A DNA stretch of 51,736 nt from Candidatus Krumholzibacteriota bacterium (GCA_029262065.1 JAJDAC010000006.1:1-51736), one strand, 5' to 3'. Positions 8,358 through 18,963 are shown, numbered from the stretch's first letter. Notes: generated by a model not told the origin, from the letters alone. Translations and numbers: made by a program.

Positions 8358-10312
8358 TTCACCAGGACTATGGGTTGTGTGCGTTGGCGACCATCGTGGT
8401 CGAGTACCACGCGGTACACCCCCGCGGCCGAACTGCGGCCGCGATGGTCTTTTCCGTCCCACACCGAAGTGTAGCTCGCCGCGACGACGCGACGATCGAG
8501 CAGGGTCTGAACGTGCCGGCCCGCCGCGTCGACGATGAACACGCGGGCGTGGCCCGGACGGTCGATGGCGAAGGTAATGGTGGTGGACGGATTGAACGGG
8601 TTGGGGTGGTTGCCGTGCAGGCCCAGTTCGAAGTTGGTTCGATGGGTAAGTTCGACGGCTTCCGAAAGCGCGAAGGGTATCTCGCCCACAGTTTGCAGCC
8701 GGTAGCGAAGGCCGGCTCCGGCCGGTACGCCGTTCAATCGATCCAGCGTCTGCACGGTACGGGGACCGGTCTGCGTCTGACGCGGCCGCCAGGGTCCGTC
8801 GTCGATCGCACGGGCCAGTACTACCGGCTCAGAGCTGTTCTGCGTCCAGGCCAAGGTCACGCCGCGTTCGGTGAGCGAAGCGTGGAACTGCGACACGGCC
8901 ACGGGCACCGCGCCATCTTGCGCCACGCCCACGGTCACGCACCAGCGATCCAGGGTGCCTTCATCTCCCAGGGAGTCGTCGACCACGCGTAGGATCCAGC
9001 CGCCGGTCGCGGTCTCGCCCACGAAGTCACTCAGCGAGCCGGGCCCATCGGCGGGGTTGTCATCGTCGAACGTGCGAAGCAGGTCGGCCTGGGTGCCCCC
9101 GGTGCGGTTGTGAAGTCTTACGATGGTTCCCGTGGGGCTGGTGAGTTCGACGATCAGATCGCCTCGGAACGGGTGGGTCGACTCGATTTCACAACTCACG
9201 GATGCTACGTCGCCGACTTCGGTCACGGTCAGGGCACGGGTTACGCCCTGAGGGTCGTTGTCGGGAATGGCCAGCGGCGCTTCGTCGCACGCGGCTTCGT
9301 TGGTCACCGTTCTCAGTTCCGTGGTTCCAAGTTGCACGGTTTGACCGTTGTCCAGGACCTGGGCCTGGCGCTTCGATTCCCAACCCGGTGGACCTTCGAA
9401 CCGCAGCTCGTAGCGGCCCGGGTACATGCCATTCAGGACGAACTCGCCGTGCGGGCCGGTAACCGCGGCAACCGAGGGAGGGAGCGTCGACACCGTCACA
9501 CCGGCGTGGGTTGGGCTTTCCTGCAACAGGACTTGGCCGGAAACGTTGCCCGTGGGATCTCCGTCGTCGGCCAGCACGTAATCTACCGCGTTCACCACGA
9601 GTTGGTCGCGCATGGTGGTGGAAACCAGACGCTCGTAGGCGAAGGCCAGGTACACGATCTGTCCGGCCAGCGGTCCGCCACCGTCATCAAGTGCGATCAC
9701 CATGCCGCCCCCGCTGGTCGCTGGGTTCGCATAGACCAGCTGCGCATTGGCGCTGGGTACCATGGCGTCCTGGTGTGTGGTCAGCAGGTAGTCGATCTCG
9801 ATGACGTCATCGAGGGTGTGGGGGGTGGTGCGCAACGGATGGGCGAGGGCGGCCACGCCCGATCCGGCGTCGTCCGCGCGCCATTCGCTGGCATTCAGAA
9901 GCGAACCCAGCACCATCGGCTGGGGTGCGGTGAACTGGGCGTCCCACGCTATGAACCCCACTTCGCCACCCTCGATCACCAGCCGTCCGCCGCCAGCGAC
10001 CCAGTCGAGGAGCGCGGTCCTATAGGTGTGGTTCTGCAATGAGGGCGACCAGATGCCCGAACTGGCGACGATGACGTCGTAAGACCCCCACTGGGTGGGA
10101 TCCACATCGGGGCTGAGCTGATCGGTCACTGAATGGCCGGCGTTGGTGAGAGCCGCGGCTATGTCGTCGGCCGAAGCCGACTCGTAGAACTGGATGGTCT
10201 CGGGGGGCATGTCCCGCACTAGCAATACATTGGCGCCACCGGCGAGCGAGGCTGTCGGGCCAAATAGTGCGGCCACGGCCGCCCATCCCAATATCCAACT
10301 GGGGCACCTCAT
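8354..10312 (-). CDS. secreted P-domain protein with FlgD-Ig-like C-terminus
   Basis: The 652 residues start with a signal peptide (WAAVAALFGPTASLAGG). Residues about 25-245 resemble a glutamine-amidotransferase-like sheet domain (VLLVRDMPPETIQFY, YDVIVASSGIWSP, GGRLVIEGGEVGF) with no visible catalytic triad. A carboxypeptidase-regulatory-like beta sandwich follows (GNVSGQVLLQES to YPGRYELRF). Next is a proprotein-convertase P domain (THPFRGDLIVELTSPTGT, GGWILRVVDDSLGDEGTL). The C-terminus is a FlgD-Ig-like module with HPNPFNPSTTITF and VWDGKDHRGRSSAAGVY, matching the partner M28 peptidase. GGAG precedes the ATG by eight bases. It likely works outside the cell with the peptidase, as binding or scaffolding partner. 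Confidence 0.85.
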   Translation of the reverse strand: MRCPSWILGWAAVAALFGPTASLAGGANVLLVRDMPPETIQFYESASADDIAAALTNAGHSVTDQLSPDVDPTQWGSYDVIVASSGIWSPSLQNHTYRTALLDWVAGGGRLVIEGGEVGFIAWDAQFTAPQPMVLGSLLNASEWRADDAGSGVAALAHPLRTTPHTLDDVIEIDYLLTTHQDAMVPSANAQLVYANPATSGGGMVIALDDGGGPLAGQIVYLAFAYERLVSTTMRDQLVVNAVDYVLADDGDPTGNVSGQVLLQESPTHAGVTVSTLPPSVAAVTGPHGEFVLNGMYPGRYELRFEGPPGWESKRQAQVLDNGQTVQLGTTELRTVTNEAACDEAPLAIPDNDPQGVTRALTVTEVGDVASVSCEIESTHPFRGDLIVELTSPTGTIVRLHNRTGGTQADLLRTFDDDNPADGPGSLSDFVGETATGGWILRVVDDSLGDEGTLDRWCVTVGVAQDGAVPVAVSQFHASLTERGVTLAWTQNSSEPVVLARAIDDGPWRPRQTQTGPRTVQTLDRLNGVPAGAGLRYRLQTVGEIPFALSEAVELTHRTNFELGLHGNHPNPFNPSTTITFAIDRPGHARVFIVDAAGRHVQTLLDRRVVAASYTSVWDGKDHRGRSSAAGVYRVVLDHDGRQRTQPIVLVK

Positions 10313-10347
10313 TCGGCCGTCTCCTGTTCCGGGGGCTCAACGTCGGG

Positions 10348-10353
10348 AGTATA
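10348..10353 (-). promoter_or_regulatory. probable -10 box for the P-domain/M28 operon
   Basis: TATACT on the minus strand lies 36 bases upstream of the ATG at 10312, in the divergent gap with the lipoprotein gene. No good -35 box is visible, so this is a weak call resting on the hexamer and its position. Confidence 0.3.
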
Positions 10354-10432
10354 CCAGTTGGCGCGCACCCTTGCCCTTACCGCGGTGGTGAAGCACACTG
10401 CCGAGTGTGCCCCCGATCAGCCTGGAGCTTCC

Positions 10433-11149
10433 GTGCGTAGCTCGATCCGTTCGCAACCCGGCCGCTGGCGTTTCGCGCATTCGCGGCGATGGGCTGGAAT
10501 CTGTGCGCTTGCGCTGGCCAGTTCGTGCGTTGGCTGCGCCACCAACGTGCCGCAACGCACCGTGGACTCGGGGTTGTTCTTCGCCCTCGATTCGGGGTTG
10601 GCGATTGCGCCCGTGGTCCAGGTGAACACGGTGGCGCTGGAGAACCCGCGGGCCGACTTCCTTAGCAACGAGCTGTACACCTACATGTTGGTGCAGGTCG
10701 ACGCGCCCATCGTAGGCCCCCATGATCTTACCGAGCAGATTGGCCTGCAGGGTTTCCAGGCCGAGGCTGATTTCCGTGATTTCCAGCAGCGCCGCCTCGA
10801 GAAGACCCTACTGGACCCGGCGGAATGCACCCGCCTGTCGCGCATGCTGCTGCACCGTTACGTCCTGATTACATGGATGGATGAGAACGCCGATGGGGGC
10901 TTCGATTCCATGACCGGCGACATCACCCAGCGGAACGCGGCCGAAAACGTGCTGCGCGACTCCTTCTATATGGTTCGCGGAACCCTGCAGGGCGAGGTAC
11001 TCGACCTCTGGGAGGCCAAGGTCCTGTGGACGGGGAGGGCCAGCTATGTCTCGGGCCGGCTGTACGGTCAGACCGATGTGGCCCGTGGCGAGCTGGAACG
11101 GGCCCGGGCCGAGGGTATCGTGGAATACGTGAATCTACTGACCCGCTGA
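10433..11149 (+). CDS. putative lipoprotein
   Basis: GTG at 10433 is chosen because GGAG precedes it by five bases. The first 30 residues give a basic n-region and a hydrophobic core (WAGICALALASSCVGCATN) with a lipobox-like VGC or SSC, so it is probably a lipoprotein of about 238 residues. The mature part contains VDSGLFFALDSGLAIAPVVQVN, LYTYMLVQVDAP and a region rich in charged residues. I recognise no family with certainty. It stands alone between the divergent P-domain operon and valS. Confidence 0.7.
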   Translation: MRSSIRSQPGRWRFAHSRRWAGICALALASSCVGCATNVPQRTVDSGLFFALDSGLAIAPVVQVNTVALENPRADFLSNELYTYMLVQVDAPIVGPHDLTEQIGLQGFQAEADFRDFQQRRLEKTLLDPAECTRLSRMLLHRYVLITWMDENADGGFDSMTGDITQRNAAENVLRDSFYMVRGTLQGEVLDLWEAKVLWTGRASYVSGRLYGQTDVARGELERARAEGIVEYVNLLTR

Positions 11150-11171
11150 CCGCCCTCCCGATTTGGGCCGA

Positions 11172-11199
11172 TTGACCCTGGAAATCCCGCTGTGATAGG
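11172..11199 (+). promoter_or_regulatory. possible sigma-70-type promoter for the valS operon
   Basis: TTGACC (11172-11177) and GATAGG (11194-11199) are 16 bases apart, about 90 bases before the valS start. The -35 is good and the -10 mediocre. It lies in the only gap upstream of the long valS-rodZ-uvrB-nadC-birA-coaX run. Confidence 0.35.
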
Positions 11200-11286
11200 T
11201 TCCCGCGATGCCGCGGCCCAAGCCCGATGGCGGTTCGTGGGTCTCCAATCAGGCCCGAAAGCACAGCAGGCAGGCCCGGAGCAGGC

Positions 11287-14013
11287 ATGGAAAAGACTTA
11301 CAACCCCCAGGGCCTCGAAGAGAAGTGGTACGCCGTCTGGGAGAGCGAAAAACTCTTCCGCGCGCGCGGCGAGGGCGAGTCGTACGTCATCACCCTGCCT
11401 CCGCCCAACGTCACCGGTATCCTCCATATCGGGCACTGCCTGGGCGGCAGCACCATGGACGCCCTGGTACGGTACTACCGCATGGTGGGTCGGCCCACGT
11501 TGTTCATCCCGGGCACCGACCACGCATCGATCGCCACCGAAAACAAGGTGGCCGCCCATCTGGCCGAGCAGGGAATAGACAAGGCCGAACTGGGCCGCGA
11601 GGCGTTCATCGAACGTGCGTGGGAGTGGGCCAACAGCCACCACGACCGCATCGTGTCGCAGTTCAAACGCTTCGGTATGAGTCTGGATTGGGAACGCGAA
11701 GCGTTTACCATGGACGAAGAGCGTTCGCGTGCCGTGCTCGAGGCGTTCGTTCGACTATACGAAAAGGGATTGGTCTACCGTGGCAACTACATGACCAATT
11801 GGTCGGTGGCCCAGCAGAGCGCGGTGAGCGACGAAGAAGTGGTTCACAAGGAAGTGAACGGCAAGCTCTGGCACTTCCAGTATCCGCTGGAAGACGGCGG
11901 TCACCTGGTCGTCGCCACCACGCGTCCGGAAACCATGCTGGGTGATACGGCGGTGGCCATTCACCCCAAGAATCCCAAGACCGCGCACCTGCGTGGCAAG
12001 CGTGTGCGGCTGCCCATCGTCGATCGGCTGATCGACATCATCGAAGACGACTACGTGGACCCCGAGTTTGGTACCGGCTGCGTGAAAGTCACGCCGGCGC
12101 ACGATCCCAATGACTACGAAATGGGCAAGCGCCACGACCTGCAGTTCATCAACATCATGAACCCCGACGGCACGTTGAACGACAATGCTCCCGAGGACTA
12201 CCGCGGGCTGGATCGTTTCGTGGCTCGCAAGAAGGTCGTGGCCCAGTTCGAACAGCTCGGCCTGCTCGATTCGGTGAAGGATCATGTGCACATGGTCGGC
12301 TATCACGACCGTACGAACACCGTGATCGAGCCGTACATTTCACGCCAGTGGTTCCTGAAAATGGAAGACCTGGCCAAGCCCGCGTTGGAAGCCGTCGAGA
12401 ACGGCGTGATCACCATCTGGCCCGAGCGTTGGGTGGGGGTCTATTACAACTGGATGCGCAACATCCGGGACTGGTGCATCAGCCGCCAGCTGTGGTGGGG
12501 ACACCGCATTCCCTTCTACGAATGTACCGGCTGCCAGGCCAGCGTGGTCAGTGTCGATGCGCCCGGCGACTGCGCGAAGTGTGGGGCCAGCAGTTGGATC
12601 CAGGACGGTGACGTATTCGACACCTGGTTCAGTTCGTGGTTGTGGACGTTCAGTCCGTTGGGTTGGCCGCAGGACACCGAAGACCTGCGCCAGTTCCACC
12701 CCACGTCTACCCTGGTAACCGGCGCCGACATCATATTCTTCTGGGTCGCGCGCATGGTCATGGCCAGTTACGAGTTTCGCAATGAGCCGCCGTTTACCGA
12801 GGTGCTGTTCACCGGACTGGTGCGCGACGCCAAGGGGAGGAAACTCAGCAAGAGCCTGAACAACAGCCCCGACCCGATGGACCTCATGGACAAGTACGGG
12901 GCCGACGCGCTCCGGTTCACGCTCACCATGGTGACGCCCACCGGTCAGGACATCAATTTTGGTGAAGAGACCGTCGAGTTGGGGCGCAACTTCTGCAACA
13001 AGGTGTGGAACGCCACGCGTCTGTTGTTCTCCAATCTGGAGGACCTGGGCCTGGATCTTCCCAAGGGCGACGCCACGAAGCAGTGTCGTGATCTGGGCGG
13101 CGGCGACGAGAGCAATCCACAGGAGTGGTTCGAGCGTCTATATCGCGAGTGCTTCGGCGCCGAGTTGCCATCGGTACCACGCGAAGATTTGCGGTTGGAA
13201 GACCGGTGGATGTTGCACGCCACGGCCAGTGCCTGCCAGAAGATGGCCTCGGCCATGGAAGCGCGCCGGCTCAACGACTCGGTGCGCGCCGCGTACGATT
13301 GTTTCTGGAAGGACTTCTGCGACTGGTACCTCGAGGCCAGCAAGGAACGGCTGCACGGCGACAACGACGCGGGCAAGACCACCGCATTGCTGGTGGCGCT
13401 TACGGTGCACGCCATAATGTTGCGTCTACTGCACCCTTTTGTTCCGTACATCACCGAAGAGCTTTGGTCGGCGCATCCGGCCAGCGACGGCCGTTGCATG
13501 GTCGCGCCGATGCCGGCCTTTGCCTCGGCGCCGTTTGCGCAGGACGCCGCGAAGTTCAACCTGGTGCAGGACATCGTTTCGGCCACACGCAACGTGCGCA
13601 ACGAAATGGGCGTGCCGCCGGGTCGGCGCGGTTCGGTGATTCTGCAGGCCGACGGCGATCGGCGCGAAGAGTTGGAAAGCCTGGTTGATCGGGTGGCCTA
13701 CCTGGGCAAGTTCGAGTCGGCCCGCGTGGAGCCGGTGGGCGACAAGCCCGATCAGGCGGCGGCCACCGTGGTGGGCGACGTAGAACTGTTCTTGCCGTTC
13801 GCCGGGCTGATCGATCTGGACAAGGAGCGGAAACGGCTCGAAAAGGAACGCCAGGGTGTGGCCAATCGGCTGGCGGCGATCGAGGCTAAATTGAAAAATG
13901 CCAACTTCGTGGAACGAGCACCGGCCAACGTGGTAGAACGGGAACGGGCTTCGGCGGTCTCCTTGCAGGAGACGTTGGCCAAGCTCGAAGGTCAGATGGC
14001 GAGCCTGGGGTAA
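11287..14013 (+). CDS. valS: valine--tRNA ligase
   Basis: Class Ia aminoacyl-tRNA synthetase of 908 residues, typical for bacterial ValRS. It has the HIGH-type signature in PPPNVTGILHIGHCLGG, the editing domain (VVATTRPETMLGDTAVAI) and the KMSKS-type loop GRKLSKSLNNSPDPMDLMDKYG. A zinc-knuckle pair (CTGCQ, CAKCG) and the C-terminal coiled-coil arm (LDKERKRLEKERQGVANRL) that grips tRNA-Val are also present. It charges tRNA-Val with valine in the cytoplasm. ATG 11287 follows GGAG by five bases; upstream in-frame codons lack an SD. The rodZ-like gene begins three bases after its stop, so it heads a probable housekeeping operon. Confidence 0.98.
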   Translation: MEKTYNPQGLEEKWYAVWESEKLFRARGEGESYVITLPPPNVTGILHIGHCLGGSTMDALVRYYRMVGRPTLFIPGTDHASIATENKVAAHLAEQGIDKAELGREAFIERAWEWANSHHDRIVSQFKRFGMSLDWEREAFTMDEERSRAVLEAFVRLYEKGLVYRGNYMTNWSVAQQSAVSDEEVVHKEVNGKLWHFQYPLEDGGHLVVATTRPETMLGDTAVAIHPKNPKTAHLRGKRVRLPIVDRLIDIIEDDYVDPEFGTGCVKVTPAHDPNDYEMGKRHDLQFINIMNPDGTLNDNAPEDYRGLDRFVARKKVVAQFEQLGLLDSVKDHVHMVGYHDRTNTVIEPYISRQWFLKMEDLAKPALEAVENGVITIWPERWVGVYYNWMRNIRDWCISRQLWWGHRIPFYECTGCQASVVSVDAPGDCAKCGASSWIQDGDVFDTWFSSWLWTFSPLGWPQDTEDLRQFHPTSTLVTGADIIFFWVARMVMASYEFRNEPPFTEVLFTGLVRDAKGRKLSKSLNNSPDPMDLMDKYGADALRFTLTMVTPTGQDINFGEETVELGRNFCNKVWNATRLLFSNLEDLGLDLPKGDATKQCRDLGGGDESNPQEWFERLYRECFGAELPSVPREDLRLEDRWMLHATASACQKMASAMEARRLNDSVRAAYDCFWKDFCDWYLEASKERLHGDNDAGKTTALLVALTVHAIMLRLLHPFVPYITEELWSAHPASDGRCMVAPMPAFASAPFAQDAAKFNLVQDIVSATRNVRNEMGVPPGRRGSVILQADGDRREELESLVDRVAYLGKFESARVEPVGDKPDQAAATVVGDVELFLPFAGLIDLDKERKRLEKERQGVANRLAAIEAKLKNANFVERAPANVVERERASAVSLQETLAKLEGQMASLG

Positions 14014-14016
14014 ACG

Positions 14017-15165
14017 ATGAAAGCGGATGACCGAAAGGACTATCGCTCACTCGGCGAGATCTTCCGCGACGCGCGCAACGAGCGCAACCAGTCGATCGAA
14101 GACGTGAGCTCGGATACAAAGATTTCGCCCCGAATGCTTATGGCGCTCGAGGCCGACGACTTCGATCAGATCGCTGACCCGGTGTACGCCAAGAGCTTCG
14201 TGCGTAACCTGGCCGAGAACTTTGGCCTGGATCCGGCTTGGTTGCTTACCAAGATGCAGACGGCCAACCCCGAGCCACCGCGCCCGCAGGTGCCGGTTTC
14301 TCCCGCCCTCACGGCCAAGCGAGCGCCCGACGTCAACGCGGCCCGAGCCGAACGCGCGGCGGCGCAAACCGAAGAAGATGCAACCACCTGGCACATTGAA
14401 GACGTCAGGGTGCGCAAGGTCACGGCCGACGCTCCGCGAGGGCCAGGGGCCCGCACCTGGATTACGGTGGCCGTGGTGGCGTTGGTGGCGGTAGCGAGTT
14501 GGTGGATCTTGCGATCGACCTCGTCAGAGGACGCGCGCCCCGACCGGGCTTCCACCGAAGTTGCCGATCAGGATCGCTCGCAGCCACCGCTGCAACAGGG
14601 CAACCTTTCCCCCTCACCCCAGCCCGCGGTGGAAGGTTCGACCGCGCCGAGCGAAGAAGACGTGCCGGTGTCCACCGACGAAGAGTTTCTGGAACTGTCG
14701 CCGCCGCTGAACCAGTCGCCGCCGCCCGCGTCCAAGCCGGTCGAAGAGGTAGCCACGTCAACGACGGCGCCGGTCACGGGTTCCAACGCGAACGCGACGA
14801 ACCCTCCGACCACACCGGCCCCGACCAAACCCAAGAAGCCGGTCGACGAAGTGGTGTCGGTCCAGGACAGCGGCGGCCTGGCCAGCATTGTGCGGCAGGG
14901 CGGCGAAGACGCGGTGCGTGCTCCCATGAAACTGGTGATCACGGCCAAGGGTCGGGTCGACGTGTGGGTGGCTGCCGATGGCGGACAACGGCATCGACGC
15001 ATTCTGGTGTCCGGCCAGGAGTGGGAGAGCGAAGGGCGCGACCACTTCAGCTTGCAGTTCAGCGACGTGAACCTGATATCGGTGACGCTGGACGGCGTTC
15101 GCCGCGATCCTCCTACTGGCCTCGAGGGTGAGTGGATTCTCTACCCCGCGGCCAGCCCGCGGTAG
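14017..15165 (+). CDS. RodZ-like helix-turn-helix membrane protein
   Basis: The 382-residue protein begins with a HTH_25/RodZ-type helix-turn-helix ([20 protein letters not shown], then [17 protein letters not shown], then [18 protein letters not shown]). A single membrane helix lies at about 148-166 ([17 protein letters not shown]). A long Pro/Ser/Thr-rich linker follows, then a C-terminal beta domain (residues about 290-380, [19 protein letters not shown] to [17 protein letters not shown]) like DUF4115. RodZ links MreB filaments to the membrane for cell shape. It is co-transcribed with valS. No mreBCD is in view, so the name rests on architecture. Confidence 0.8.
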   Translation: MKADDRKDYRSLGEIFRDARNERNQSIEDVSSDTKISPRMLMALEADDFDQIADPVYAKSFVRNLAENFGLDPAWLLTKMQTANPEPPRPQVPVSPALTAKRAPDVNAARAERAAAQTEEDATTWHIEDVRVRKVTADAPRGPGARTWITVAVVALVAVASWWILRSTSSEDARPDRASTEVADQDRSQPPLQQGNLSPSPQPAVEGSTAPSEEDVPVSTDEEFLELSPPLNQSPPPASKPVEEVATSTTAPVTGSNANATNPPTTPAPTKPKKPVDEVVSVQDSGGLASIVRQGGEDAVRAPMKLVITAKGRVDVWVAADGGQRHRRILVSGQEWESEGRDHFSLQFSDVNLISVTLDGVRRDPPTGLEGEWILYPAASPR

Positions 15166-15175
15166 CTGCGCTACC

Positions 15176-17242
15176 ATGGGTGACCTCCGTCTGCATAAGC
15201 CGTTTGAGCCCAAAGGCGACCAGCCGGCGGCTATCGCCGAGCTCGTGGCCGGCTACCGCAATGGCCTGCGCGACCAGACCCTGCTGGGCGTAACCGGTAG
15301 TGGTAAGACGTTCACCTTGGCCAACATGATCGCCGAATTGAACGTGCCCACCCTGGTTCTTTCCCACAACAAGACGCTGGCCGCCCAGCTCTACGGCGAG
15401 TTCAAGACGTTCTTTCCGGAGAACGCCGTCGAGTATTTCATAAGCTACTACGACTACTACCAGCCCGAGGCCTTCGTTCCTTCTTCGAACACGTATATCG
15501 AGAAGGACGCCAGCATCAACGACGAGATCGAGAAACTGCGTTTGCGGGCCACCAGCTCACTATTATCGCGCAGGGACGTGATCGTGGTGGCGAGTGTGTC
15601 CTGCATCTTCGGCTTGGGTAATCCGGACAACTTCCGCCGCCAGGTCGTGGGGCTGCGCGTGGGCGAAGAGATCCCTCGCGACCAGTTTCTTTCGCGTTTG
15701 GTCGACATCCAGTACCGCCGCAACGACGTATCGTTTCCGCGCGGGACGTTTCGCGTGCGCGGCGACGTGGTGGAGATCAAGCTGGCCTACGAAGACATTG
15801 TGTTGCGGGTGGAGATGTTCGGCGACGAGATCGAACGGTTGGCTACGGTGGACCCGGTCAGCGGTCAGGTGATCGATCGTATCGAAGAATTCGTGGTGTT
15901 TCCGGCCACGCACTTCGTTACCGAGCGTGAGCACCTGGAGGAGATTGTTCACAACATCTCCATGGACCTGGAGACGCGTTTGTCGGAGTTCGAGCGCGAC
16001 GGAAAATTGCTGGAAATGCAACGGCTCGAGGGGCGCACGCGTTACGACATGGAGATGCTACTGGAGCTGGGATATTGCTCGGGCGTGGAGAACTACAGCC
16101 GCTACTTCGACCGGCGCAATGCGGGCGATCGCCCGGCGTGCCTGCTGGACTATTTTCCCGACGGCTGGATGTTGGTGCTGGACGAAAGTCACGTGACCGT
16201 GCCTCAGGTGGGCGCCATGTACAATGGCGACCGGTCGCGCAAGGAGACGTTGGTGCAGCACGGGTTCCGGCTGCCCAGTGCGCTGGACAACCGACCGCTT
16301 ACGTTCGACGAGTTCGAAACCATGATGCCGCACACCGTGTTCGTGTCGGCCACTCCGGCCGACTACGAGCTACGGCGTACCGGCGGGGTAGTGGTAGAGC
16401 AGGTCATTCGCCCCACGGGGCTCATGGATCCGCAATTGGAGATCCAGCCGGTAGACGGCCAGATCGACCACCTGATGAGCGAGATCCACGCCAGCGTCGG
16501 GCGAAAGCAGCGCGTGCTGGTGACCACGCTCACCAAGCGCATGGCCGAAGATCTGACCGATTTCCTCCGCAATGCGGGGATACGCGTGCAGTATCTGCAT
16601 AGCGATATCGCGGCGCTGGATCGCGTGGAGATTCTTCGGGGCCTGCGTCTGGGAGAATTCGACGTGCTGGTGGGAATCAACCTGTTGCGCGAGGGTCTCG
16701 ATCTGCCCGAGGTTGGCTTGGTGGCTATTCTGGATGCCGACAAGGAAGGCTTCCTACGCAGCGAGCGGAGCCTCATCCAGACCGCGGGTCGGGCCGCGCG
16801 CAATGCGGACGGCCGTGTAATCTTGTTCGCGGACAAGATCACCGGCAGTATGGAGCGTGCGATTTCCGAAACCAATCGCCGTCGCAAGAAACAGAAGGCC
16901 TACAACGACAAGCACGGCATCGTTCCACGTAGTATCACCAAGAGTATTTCCGATATCATCGCCTCGACGTTGGCGGCCGACGGTGTGACCAAGCCGCCGG
17001 AAAAGAAGCAGTCGAAGGACGCCGTCAGTCTGGGCCTGGACAAACTGGGCGAGCTCACGCCCCAGGAGTTGGTGGAACGTTTGACGCAGGAAATGTACGA
17101 GGCCGCGCGCGGGCACGACTTCGAAACCGCGGCTGTATTGCGAGACCGCATCGAAGACATTGCCCTGTTGCACGAATTGGAAGGTCCGGCCGAAATCAAG
17201 AAGGCGCAGGCGCGATCAGGCCGGCGTCCCAAGCGAAGATAA
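15176..17242 (+). CDS. uvrB: excinuclease ABC subunit B
   Basis: The 688-residue protein has Walker A GVTGSGKT (residues 38-45), the beta-hairpin motif [21 protein letters not shown], the DEAD-type box [11 protein letters not shown] and helicase motifs V/VI ([38 protein letters not shown]). The C-terminal UVR domain ([23 protein letters not shown]) binds UvrC. It verifies damage in nucleotide excision repair after loading by UvrA. The start at ATG 15176 gives the normal N-terminus; the frame is open further upstream inside the rodZ gene. uvrA and uvrC are not in the window. Confidence 0.98.
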   Translation: MGDLRLHKPFEPKGDQPAAIAELVAGYRNGLRDQTLLGVTGSGKTFTLANMIAELNVPTLVLSHNKTLAAQLYGEFKTFFPENAVEYFISYYDYYQPEAFVPSSNTYIEKDASINDEIEKLRLRATSSLLSRRDVIVVASVSCIFGLGNPDNFRRQVVGLRVGEEIPRDQFLSRLVDIQYRRNDVSFPRGTFRVRGDVVEIKLAYEDIVLRVEMFGDEIERLATVDPVSGQVIDRIEEFVVFPATHFVTEREHLEEIVHNISMDLETRLSEFERDGKLLEMQRLEGRTRYDMEMLLELGYCSGVENYSRYFDRRNAGDRPACLLDYFPDGWMLVLDESHVTVPQVGAMYNGDRSRKETLVQHGFRLPSALDNRPLTFDEFETMMPHTVFVSATPADYELRRTGGVVVEQVIRPTGLMDPQLEIQPVDGQIDHLMSEIHASVGRKQRVLVTTLTKRMAEDLTDFLRNAGIRVQYLHSDIAALDRVEILRGLRLGEFDVLVGINLLREGLDLPEVGLVAILDADKEGFLRSERSLIQTAGRAARNADGRVILFADKITGSMERAISETNRRRKKQKAYNDKHGIVPRSITKSISDIIASTLAADGVTKPPEKKQSKDAVSLGLDKLGELTPQELVERLTQEMYEAARGHDFETAAVLRDRIEDIALLHELEGPAEIKKAQARSGRRPKRR

Positions 17243-17245
17243 GCC

Positions 17246-18103
17246 ATGCACCTGAGCGCTCAGGAACGCACGATCATGAGAAACCTGGTCGAGGTTGGTC
17301 TCGACGAGGACCACGCGCGCGAAGATGCGTCGGTGGCCGTGTCCATTACGCGCCGGCAGTCGGTGGTGGCGATGGTGCGTAGTCGGGAGCACGGAGTGGT
17401 CAGCGGCCTCGAAGCCGTGCCACTCACGTTCGCCGCACTCGGGGCCGAGGTTCATCTGGATCCCAATCGGGACGACGGCGACGTTTGTGAGCCCGGGGAC
17501 ACGTTGGTCACCGTGCGGGCCTCCATCGATGACCTGCTTCGCTGCGAACGCACCTTCTTGAATGTCATTGGCGGCTTGAGTGGCATCGCGTCGCTCGCGC
17601 GGCGCTTTGCCGACGCAGCTGGTCCCGCCTGCCGCGTCCTGGATACACGCAAGACCTGGCCTGGGGTCCGCGCGTTGCAAAAGTATGCCGTCCGGTGCGG
17701 CGGTGGCTTCAACCATCGCATGCACCTGGCCGATGCCATCATGATCAAGGACAACCATCGATGGGGGCAGCGAAGCGTTCCCGAAATGTTGCGGGCCGCG
17801 AGCGAAGAGTTTCCCGACCTCGATGTCATCGTCGAGGTAGACACCACCGATCAGCTGCGCACCGTGCTTTTGCTAAGACCCACGCGGGTTCTCCTGGACA
17901 ACTTCGACGCGGTGCGGGTAGCGACCGCCGTGGCGCTACGCGACGAGTTGGCGCCCGGACTTCCGCTCGAGGTATCGGGCGGCGTGAACCTGGATACCGT
18001 GGGCGAGCTGGCGCGCGCCGGCGCCGACTTCGTAAGTGTGGGTGCGTTGACGCATTCGGCCGCCGCGATGGACGTGGGTTTGGATATCGGAGTCGAAGAA
18101 TGA
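17246..18103 (+). CDS. nadC: nicotinate-nucleotide pyrophosphorylase (carboxylating)
   Basis: Quinolinate phosphoribosyltransferase of 285 residues, normal length. It shows LDTRKTWPGVRALQKYAVRCGGGFNHRMHLAD and IMIKDNH, the phosphate and quinolinate-binding segments, and the C-terminal barrel strands VLLDNFD and LEVSGGVNLDTV. It makes nicotinate mononucleotide from quinolinate and PRPP in de novo NAD synthesis. It begins three bases after the uvrB stop, and its own stop overlaps the birA start as ATGA, so the genes are one transcription unit. Trp in TRKTWPG replaces the more common Thr. Confidence 0.96.
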   Translation: MHLSAQERTIMRNLVEVGLDEDHAREDASVAVSITRRQSVVAMVRSREHGVVSGLEAVPLTFAALGAEVHLDPNRDDGDVCEPGDTLVTVRASIDDLLRCERTFLNVIGGLSGIASLARRFADAAGPACRVLDTRKTWPGVRALQKYAVRCGGGFNHRMHLADAIMIKDNHRWGQRSVPEMLRAASEEFPDLDVIVEVDTTDQLRTVLLLRPTRVLLDNFDAVRVATAVALRDELAPGLPLEVSGGVNLDTVGELARAGADFVSVGALTHSAAAMDVGLDIGVEE

Positions 18104-18963
18104 ACGCGCATGACATCGAGCCCGGCGCCGAACTTGACCTGACCCTGTTGGATGCGCAGTGGATGGGTTGCCAACTGCGCAGTCTGGTGCGTGTCACCAG
18201 TACGAACGACAAAGCGTGGGAGTGGGCCGCCCAGGGGGCGCCTCACGGCGCCGTGGTCGTGGCCGTCGAACAGAGTCGTGGTCGCGGGCGACAGGGGCGG
18301 CGATGGATCAGCCCCGCCGGCGTCGGTCTGTATCTTTCCATGCTCCTGCGGCCCAAAGCGGGCCCGTCGATCATGGCGCCTTTCTCGTTGGTGGTGGCTC
18401 TGGCCGTGGCCGAGCAGATCGAGGCCATGTCGGGCGCTAGCGTGGGGCTGAAGTGGCCCAACGACGTTTGGTTGGATGGTCGCAAGTGCGCCGGTATCCT
18501 GCTCGAGAGTCGCTCAATCGAGGCTGCCTCCAGCGACGTTGGGCCTCTGGAGGGACTGACGCCGACCACCCCGGAAGTATCCCAGAACCCCATCGTCGCG
18601 GGAATCGGGCTGAACGTCCGCCAACCCGAAGACGGCTGGCCGCTCGCCCTGTCGCAGGCGGTTTCGCTGGAGGAAGCCACGGGGTTGTTGTTTGATCGTG
18701 GTGGTTTCGTAGCAGGGCTTCTGAAACGGGTGGAAGAGGCGTACGATCTGTTCGTCACGGCGGGCTTCGGACCGTTCCAGGCTGCGTGGCAGGCTCGGTC
18801 GATCTTGCGCGATGCCCGGGTGCTGGTGCACGAGGGTGATCACCGGTACATGGCGCTGGCGCTCGATCTGGATATGGGAGGGCGATTGCGCGTTCGAGAT
18901 GACAACGGCCAGGAGAAATGGCTCCAAGCCGCGGAAGTGCACCTGACGGGAACCACGACATGA
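18100..18963 (+). CDS. birA: biotin--[acetyl-CoA-carboxylase] ligase, short form without HTH
   Basis: The 287-residue protein has the biotin-adenylate loop GRGRQGRRWISPAG, KWPNDVWLDGRKCAGILLE and the C-terminal SH3-like domain (DARVLVHEGDHRYMALALD, GGRLRVRDDNGQEKWL). It attaches biotin to the carboxyl carrier protein. The N-terminus leads straight into the catalytic domain (LRSLVRVTSTNDKAWEWA), so the DNA-binding domain of the bifunctional repressor form is missing and it probably does not regulate biotin genes. It overlaps nadC by ATGA and coaX by ATGA, so all three are translationally coupled. Confidence 0.94.
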   Translation: MNAHDIEPGAELDLTLLDAQWMGCQLRSLVRVTSTNDKAWEWAAQGAPHGAVVVAVEQSRGRGRQGRRWISPAGVGLYLSMLLRPKAGPSIMAPFSLVVALAVAEQIEAMSGASVGLKWPNDVWLDGRKCAGILLESRSIEAASSDVGPLEGLTPTTPEVSQNPIVAGIGLNVRQPEDGWPLALSQAVSLEEATGLLFDRGGFVAGLLKRVEEAYDLFVTAGFGPFQAAWQARSILRDARVLVHEGDHRYMALALDLDMGGRLRVRDDNGQEKWLQAAEVHLTGTTT

